Below are positions 59,525 through 64,000 of a stretch of 64,000 bases of DNA, piece after piece. Source of the DNA: Scatosoma sp045655705. Lineage in GTDB: Bacteria > Bacillota > Clostridia > Christensenellales > Borkfalkiaceae. Position 1 is the first letter of the stretch; every line of letters starts with the position of its first letter. Location: positions 1-64,000 of the forward strand of contig JAZOPU010000009.1 in assembly GCA_045655705.1 (NCBI GenBank), given 5' to 3'. Position numbers and translations under genes: made by a program. Below the pieces are notes generated by a model. It was not told the origin of the DNA. It did no database searches and saw only the letters and a list, made by a program, of their open reading frames with translations.

Positions 59525-61091
59525 ATTGGAAGAATACTTACAAAAACTCCGCGAAATTGACGGACTGAAAAACGCGATACTTTGCGGTATCACCGTTTCC
59601 AAACGGGAGAAAACCGCAGAGTTTTCTATCGTAACGGATAAAGCGTATAGCGCTTTGGAAGAAGCGAAAGCGCAAACGCTTTCCACGCAGTTTTTGCCCC
59701 AAGGTTTTAGCGCGAGAATGGATATCAAAAAGCGCGTACCCGACGCGGAGATTATCAAACGGAAAATCTACGAATTCGTGCAAGGTCGTTTTCCTGCCGC
59801 CGCGGCGTTTATGCAGGAAGAAAATATCCAAGTGGAAATGCTGGGCAGCGGTGCGCATTTTTATATTGATATCGCTTCGGGCGAGCAGGGGCTGTTCACT
59901 TCGGGTAAAATTTTAGACGAAGTGAGCGCGTATCTTTCCAGCGGTTTTTGCGGTACGTTCTACGGCAATGTGCGTATCGTGGAAAAGGATAACAGCCAAG
60001 ACCAAGCGCTTTTAGAAGAAGAGCCGCAAGAGGAAGAAGTGATCGTAAACGAAATTCGCCGTTTCCCTATTTGTGAATTTTCTAAAATCGACGGTGCAGA
60101 CGAAGTGCCTAAAACTGCGGTATATATCGCCGATCACGCGAGCGAGCAGGGCACGTTTGCCGTTTGCGGTACGCTCGTGCATATCGAAGAAAAACAATAC
60201 GTAAAGCATAACGAAAAAACGGGCACGGACGAAGAACGCACGCGTTTTGCTTTGGCGGTTTCCGACGGCTCTGGTACGCTCCGCACGACGTATTTCCCTA
60301 AAAAAGCCACGATTGAAAAGGTGCAACAGTTAAAATCGGGAGATAAGGTGGTGCTAATCGGCTCGAACGAAGAATATAAGGGGAATTTCTATTTCAAGGC
60401 GCAAAAGCTTAATTTAGGCGCGCCCCCCGACGGCTTTGAGCCTGTGGCAAGAAAAAGCAAACCCGTGCCTAAGTTTTATCACGCGGTATTCCCCGAAGAA
60501 TATATCGACTACACGCAAACGGGCTTGTTTTCTTCTTCGGAAAAACCCGACGATCTCAAAAATCACACGTTCGTCGTGTTCGACTTGGAAACGACGGGAC
60601 TGAATAATCAACCCGCTATGGGTAGAATGGATAAAATTATCGAAATCGGCGCAGTGAAAATAGTGGGTGGGGAAATCGTGGAAAAGTTCTCCACGTTCAT
60701 TTCTTGCGACGAACGGCTCTCGGGCGAGATTATCAAGCTTACGGGTATCACCGACGAAATGCTCGTGGGCGCACCGCCTATCGAACAGGCGATTGCGGAC
60801 TTTTTCAAGTTTGCGCACGGGGCGTATCTCGTGGGACATAACGTCGTGTTCGATTACCGTTTTATTCAGTATTACGGCGAACAAAACGGGTATAATTTTG
60901 ATCAAAAACAGTTTGACACGCTCACGCTCGCGCAAGAGCTTTTGCGCGGTAAAATCCCCAAATACGATTTAAAAACCGTGGCGAATTATTACGGGTTTGA
61001 GTTTACCCACCACCGCGCGTTTGCCGATGCAAGCGTTACGGCAAAAATATTTATAGAATTTATTAAAAAGCGCGGCAAATTGCCCGTGTAA
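59517..61091 (+). CDS. PolC-like exonuclease lacking PHP and polymerase domains
   Basis: 524 aa. An N-terminal domain like that of PolC (about 1-160), an acidic linker with runs of Glu (165-175), and an OB-fold region (about 195-300, VYIADHASEQGTFAVCGTLV, then SDGSGTLRTTYF). A DEDDh 3'-5' exonuclease follows with D356/E358 in FDLET, LTGIT at 408-412, D446 in HNVVFDYR, and H499/D504 in HHRAFAD. PolC itself is about 1,430 aa with PHP and polymerase parts after these; here the gene stops right after the exonuclease. Its place after ispG is the usual polC locus. It may be a dedicated nuclease, a proofreading subunit or a remnant. Confidence 0.9.
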   Translation: MSRLEEYLQKLREIDGLKNAILCGITVSKREKTAEFSIVTDKAYSALEEAKAQTLSTQFLPQGFSARMDIKKRVPDAEIIKRKIYEFVQGRFPAAAAFMQEENIQVEMLGSGAHFYIDIASGEQGLFTSGKILDEVSAYLSSGFCGTFYGNVRIVEKDNSQDQALLEEEPQEEEVIVNEIRRFPICEFSKIDGADEVPKTAVYIADHASEQGTFAVCGTLVHIEEKQYVKHNEKTGTDEERTRFALAVSDGSGTLRTTYFPKKATIEKVQQLKSGDKVVLIGSNEEYKGNFYFKAQKLNLGAPPDGFEPVARKSKPVPKFYHAVFPEEYIDYTQTGLFSSSEKPDDLKNHTFVVFDLETTGLNNQPAMGRMDKIIEIGAVKIVGGEIVEKFSTFISCDERLSGEIIKLTGITDEMLVGAPPIEQAIADFFKFAHGAYLVGHNVVFDYRFIQYYGEQNGYNFDQKQFDTLTLAQELLRGKIPKYDLKTVANYYGFEFTHHRAFADASVTAKIFIEFIKKRGKLPV

Positions 61092-61101
61092 AGGAGTGGT
61101 T

Positions 61102-62043
61102 ATGAAAAAATATATCGGAATTGACCTTGGCGGTACGTTTATAAAGGGCGGTATCGTAACGGAAAAAGGCGAAATTTTATTGCAGGATAAAGTACCTACC
61201 GAGCGCGAACAGGGCGAGAATAAGGTTACGGAGAATATAGCAAATCTTTGCAAAAGCTTGCTTGTAAAAGCAGGGCTTACCACGGCGGACGTGGAAGGGA
61301 TTGGTATGGGCGTGCCCGGTATGATCGATAGCGAAAAAGGCGAAGTCGTGTATTCCAATAACTTGGACTGGTCGCATTTTATGATTGCGGACGAAACGAA
61401 AAAATTGACGGGCTTGCCCGTCAAGATCGCGAACGACGCAAACGTAGCGGCGCTTGGCGAAACGAAATTCGGCTGTGGAAAAGCGTATCAAAACACCGTG
61501 CTTCTCACGCTTGGCACGGGCGTTGGCGGGGGTATCGTCATTGATGGAAAACTCTTTGAAGGTAATCGTAGCGCAGGCGCGGAGCTTGGGCATAGCGTTA
61601 TCGTTGCGGGCGGAGAACAATGCACGTGCGGTAGAAAAGGTTGTTTGGAAGCGTATGCGTCGGCAACCGCACTCATTCGCGATACCAAGCGCGCAATGCA
61701 AGCGGATAAGTCAAGTAAAATGTGGGAGATTGGCGATATCGAAAAGGTAACGGGCAAAACGGCGTTCGATTATAAAGATTGTGACGCGTCGGCAAAAGCT
61801 GTCGTGGATAACTATATAGAAAAGTTGGGGGTAGGAATCACCAACGTTGCCAACGTGTTCCGTCCCCAAGCGATTATGCTGGGCGGTGGTGTTTGCGCGG
61901 AAGGGGATAACCTTATCAAGCCTTTGCAAGCGTATTTGGATAAAGAGATTTTCGCGGGCACGCAAGGCCCTGCCGTGAAAATACTCGTAGCAACGCTTGG
62001 GAATAGCGCAGGACTTTTGGGGGCGGCGGCGTTGTTGTTATGA
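61102..62043 (+). CDS. glcK: ROK family sugar kinase (glucokinase type)
   Basis: 313 aa from ATG 61102 (AAAGGAG upstream; a GTG two codons earlier is less likely). ATP loop IGIDLGGTFIKGG, the sugar-binding NDANVAALGE, GLGTGVGGGIV-type TLGTGVGGGIV, GHSVI with the zinc His, and the ROK zinc motif CTCGRKGCLEAYAS (about residues 172-185). Likely phosphorylates glucose, consistent with glgP elsewhere in the window; the exact sugar is not proven. Overlaps the phosphatase gene by four bases. Confidence 0.92.
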   Translation: MKKYIGIDLGGTFIKGGIVTEKGEILLQDKVPTEREQGENKVTENIANLCKSLLVKAGLTTADVEGIGMGVPGMIDSEKGEVVYSNNLDWSHFMIADETKKLTGLPVKIANDANVAALGETKFGCGKAYQNTVLLTLGTGVGGGIVIDGKLFEGNRSAGAELGHSVIVAGGEQCTCGRKGCLEAYASATALIRDTKRAMQADKSSKMWEIGDIEKVTGKTAFDYKDCDASAKAVVDNYIEKLGVGITNVANVFRPQAIMLGGGVCAEGDNLIKPLQAYLDKEIFAGTQGPAVKILVATLGNSAGLLGAAALLL

Positions 62044-62504
62044 AAAAAGTGCGTATTATGTTCGTATGCCTTGGGAATATTTGCCGTTCTCCTATGGCGG
62101 AATTATTGTTCAAAGACATGGTAAAAAAAGCAGGGCGCGAAGCGGATTTTGAAATCGCTTCCGCTGCAACGCACGACGATAACGTGTTTCACGGCAAGGG
62201 CGCGCCCGTGTATCCGCCCGTGAAAGCATTGCTTAACAAAATGGGTATTTCTTGCGAGGAAAAACGCGCGCAAGTGTTGAATGCTTCGGACGGGGAAAAG
62301 TATGATTTGTTCCTTTGTATGGATGATGATAACGTGTATTATGCCCGCAGGATTTTGGGTGAAAAGCATGCGGATAAATGCAAAAAACTGCTTTCCTTTG
62401 CAGGGGAGAGCGGAAACGTTGCCGATCCTTGGTTCACGCGCGATTTTTCGCTTGCATATGAAGATATCAAACGCGGGTTGGACGGGCTTTTAAAACAAGT
62501 ATAA
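62040..62504 (+). CDS. Low-molecular-weight protein tyrosine phosphatase
   Basis: 154 aa. The P-loop VCLGNICRS is near residues 9-17 (C-x5-R-S), and the general acid Asp is in VADPWFTRDF near the C-terminus, DPW being diagnostic. May dephosphorylate tyrosine or arginine; the organism encodes the McsB arginine kinase, and B. subtilis YwlE, a protein-arginine phosphatase, belongs to this family, so it is a candidate antagonist of McsB (inference). Confidence 0.93.
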   Translation: MKKVRIMFVCLGNICRSPMAELLFKDMVKKAGREADFEIASAATHDDNVFHGKGAPVYPPVKALLNKMGISCEEKRAQVLNASDGEKYDLFLCMDDDNVYYARRILGEKHADKCKKLLSFAGESGNVADPWFTRDFSLAYEDIKRGLDGLLKQV

Positions 62505-62532
62505 AAAACGTATTCTTTCACATACTGTGTAT

Positions 62533-63111
62533 ATGGGAAAGTTTGAAGAAGTTTATGCAATCAACGTCAATGATAAAACGGAAAAGAAAGGCAATTTGAC
62601 CTATCTTTCTTGGGCGTACGCGTGGGCGGAGTTTAAGAAAGTCTATCCCGATGCGGAATATAAAGTCAACGAGTTTGACGGCACGTTTTGTTCGGGTAAC
62701 GATAAAATGGGTTATATGGTGCAAACGCAGGTTACCGCGGGCGATAAGACGTATGAAATGTGGCTACCCGTTATGGATATGCGGAATAACACGATATTGC
62801 AACCGAAAATGACGGAGATCAATAAAACGATTATGCGTTGCTTGACGAAAAATCTTGCAATGTTTGGACTGGGATTATATATCTACGCAGGTGAAGATTT
62901 ACCCGAAATACCCAAAGATTTTGCACCCATCACCGAAAAAGAATTGCGGGAAATTTGGGGCGTGCAAGACGTAACCAAAACGATCAAATGGTATGAAAAA
63001 CAACTTGGTGCAGCTTTTGGCGAATGGGGTGCAGACGAATGTGAAGCGGTGCGAGGTGTTTTGCAAGACCAAAAAAATAAACGCGAAAGCAAACAAAATA
63101 GCCGTCCTTGA
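62533..63111 (+). CDS. Phage-type single-strand annealing protein (DUF1071/Sak-like)
   Basis: 192 aa from ATG 62533; a GTG lies two codons upstream and no clear ribosome site is visible. AINVNDKTEKKGNLTYLSWAYAWAEFKKVYP and the INKTIMRCLTKNLAMFGLGLYIYAGEDLPE region are the DUF1071 signature, a family of phage ssDNA-annealing recombinases related to Sak/Rad52. The middle, between WLPVMDM and the INKT block, is shorter than I recall in typical members. No other phage genes are adjacent, so it is a stray phage gene or a domesticated one. Its terminator overlaps the stop. Confidence 0.85.
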   Translation: MGKFEEVYAINVNDKTEKKGNLTYLSWAYAWAEFKKVYPDAEYKVNEFDGTFCSGNDKMGYMVQTQVTAGDKTYEMWLPVMDMRNNTILQPKMTEINKTIMRCLTKNLAMFGLGLYIYAGEDLPEIPKDFAPITEKELREIWGVQDVTKTIKWYEKQLGAAFGEWGADECEAVRGVLQDQKNKRESKQNSRP

Positions 63112-63133
63112 ATGGAGAGACGGCTATTTTTCT
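63095..63133 (+). terminator. Terminator overlapping the end of the annealing-protein gene
   Basis: A perfect 12-bp stem, AAAATAGCCGTC (63095-63106) with GACGGCTATTTT (63119-63130), 12-base loop and trailing Ts. The left arm is coding. Confidence 0.92.
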
Positions 63134-63586
63134 TGCATAAATGCGTGTATCTGGTGGACGATCAGGGGGCTTTCGCATACACTCAAAGAAAACCTACGGT
63201 TTTCCGAACCCTACCAAGGAGCATAAAAACGGGCAAAAAACGCATAAAAATCTATAAAAAACGCTCGTTTTTTAGGTTATGTCCCAATTATGTCCCAAAA
63301 TTTTTATTTGTAAGAGCGTTTCCGATTTGTTTCTATTGTAAGCATAACCTACGCCCGCTAAGGAAGTAGTATGGGATAACCGTAGCGAGTGTCCGAATTC
63401 CTCCTTTGGCCCTTATCGGGATGCGAAGCCGTCAGCGAAGTTGCTAAAGTCTTATAAATAAAGAGATTGCAAGAATTTTGACTAAATTATCTTGTAAAAT
63501 TATTTAATTTTAACCGTATCAAAATTAAACGTCTTGCTACTCTTTTTTAAAAATTCAAAATTATAGAAGCGCAATAATGCGTATAG
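63112..63586. other. 475-base non-coding region
   Basis: No convincing gene on either strand. The only open stretch of note is about 45 minus-strand codons across 63275-63415 with no start or ribosome site. It contains an 11-base tandem direct repeat TTATGTCCCAA (63277-63287 and 63288-63298), a small AAAAAACG/CGTTTTTT inverted repeat at about 63256-63273, and GC-richer sequence at 63345-63450 that differs from the AT-rich flanks. It looks like the scar or edge of a mobile element beside the phage-type gene, or an unrecognised RNA. Confidence 0.5.
63277..63298. repeat. 11-base tandem direct repeat
   Basis: TTATGTCCCAA occurs twice with no gap. It could be a recombinase core site or leftover from an integrase-gene end; the sequence alone cannot decide. 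Confidence 0.6.
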
Positions 63587-64000
63587 TCAGCGCTTGTGCA
63601 TTTTTTTGTATTGTAACGGGGTAAAGCCAGTGATTTTTTTAAACGTCTTGGAAAAATAGTTTGGCGTGTCGAATGCAAGTTGGTCGGCAATTTCCGTAAC
63701 GGATAAATCGGTTTCCCGTAACAAACGTTTCGCGCGTTCAATTTTCAGTTTGGTAAAATATGCCATAATCGAACAGTTTGTCGATTGCTTAAATTGCCTG
63801 AAAAGATACGATTTATTATAATTTAACGCACGGCAAATTTCCGCGATATCCAAAGAACGGTGCATGTTTTCTTTCAAAAACGCAATTACTTGCTTAGAAA
63901 TTCGTTCGCTTAGCTCTTCGCGCGGTAAAAACAAAACCTCGGCGTTTTCCTTTTCTGTCTCGCCGCGCATAAGCTCGATGAGTAAAAGCTCTAAATAGTT
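63587..64000 (-). CDS. AraC-family transcriptional regulator (N-terminus outside window)
   Basis: 138 visible residues at the C-terminal end; the frame is open to base 64000, and the Met at 63970 is internal because NYLELLLIEL precedes it in frame. Two helix-turn-helix units: IAEICRALNYNKSYLFRQFKQ and VTEIADQLAFDTPNYFSKTFKKITGFTPLQYKK, the classic AraC/XylS C-terminal signature. The missing N-terminus should hold an effector-binding (cupin-like) domain. It has no linked target gene in view. Confidence 0.92.
   Translation of the reverse strand, partial: NYLELLLIELMRGETEKENAEVLFLPREELSERISKQVIAFLKENMHRSLDIAEICRALNYNKSYLFRQFKQSTNCSIMAYFTKLKIERAKRLLRETDLSVTEIADQLAFDTPNYFSKTFKKITGFTPLQYKKMHKR

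Noticed and set aside
62497..62532. Leaderless promoter for the annealing protein
   Set aside because: A CATACT box sits at the right distance but no -35 element is present, so it was not called.
63277..63298. Tandem TTATGTCCCAA as proof of a phage attachment site
   Set aside because: Only two adjacent copies are seen and no distant partner or integrase gene is in the window, so it is kept only as a repeat.
63275..63415. Minus-strand stop-free stretch of about 45 codons
   Set aside because: No start codon with a ribosome site and no recognisable domain; it could be a decayed gene end but cannot be supported.

Overview
The window is a 64-kb piece of a low-to-medium GC, spore-forming Firmicute chromosome, most likely class Clostridia. 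This rests on a full-length SpoIVA, the McsA-McsB-ClpC arginine-phosphorylation module, a lysine riboswitch, a pheS T-box, the dgt-dnaG-rpoD cluster, and near-universal TTGACA-17 bp-TATAAT promoters with GGAGG-type ribosome binding sites. The feel is of an uncultured gut lineage (Christensenellales-like is only a guess). There is no rRNA, CRISPR array or intact mobile element. The content is mostly core metabolism and information processing, with a few lineage-specific genes.

Layout. 1-376: end of an unrecognised gene and a terminator. 388-3450 (minus): lysine/diaminopimelate operon asd-dapA-dapB behind a lysine riboswitch. 3511-9112: membrane protein, methyltransferase, Hsp33, TPR and HEAT-like proteins. 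9149-13197: spoIVA, a 51-codon gene and glycogen phosphorylase. 13248-18324: tRNA-Pro(CGG), YitT-type protein, pyrophosphatase, membrane protein with zinc ribbon, ProRS. 18355-29063: one unbroken unit with a membrane-anchored XRE regulator, mcsA-mcsB-clpC and then the shikimate genes aroC-B-A-E-Q-K plus a short-chain dehydrogenase. 29053-32334: small unknown genes, a cysteine-desulfurase-like enzyme with a DUF3343 partner, endonuclease III, two small helical proteins. 32347-39396: MscL with a long cytoplasmic tail, then T-box-pheS-pheT-truB-ribF-nfo. 39414-41700: Xaa-Pro peptidase, EF-P, D-aminoacyl-tRNA deacylase. 41710-44325: a repeat-bearing intergenic region and a three-gene cassette (GT8 glycosyltransferase, PlsC-like acyltransferase, CrtO-like acyltransferase). 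44404-62504: about 20 plus-strand genes, nearly all abutting (dgt, dnaG, rpoD, trmK, yqfO, alr, fau, rsmD, coaD, DAHP synthase, prephenate dehydratase, patatin, rarA, nrdR, ispG, a polymerase-less PolC-like exonuclease, a ROK kinase, a low-molecular-weight phosphatase). 62533-64000: a phage-type single-strand annealing protein, 475 bases of non-coding DNA with a short tandem repeat, and the 3' part of an AraC-family regulator.

How it works together. Phenylalanine supply is covered at several points: DAHP synthase (53987), the shikimate operon (23118-28357), prephenate dehydratase (55026), and pheST controlled by tRNA-Phe charging. Lysine controls its own pathway through the riboswitch. The most unusual items are: the PolC-like protein at the ispG-polC locus that lacks the PHP and polymerase regions; the GT8/PlsC/CrtO-like glycolipid-type cassette with phased GTAGAG repeats in front; the XRE membrane regulator standing where ctsR is expected, on an apparently leaderless transcript; and the extended MscL. 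All functional statements come from reading the sequence. No database search was run.
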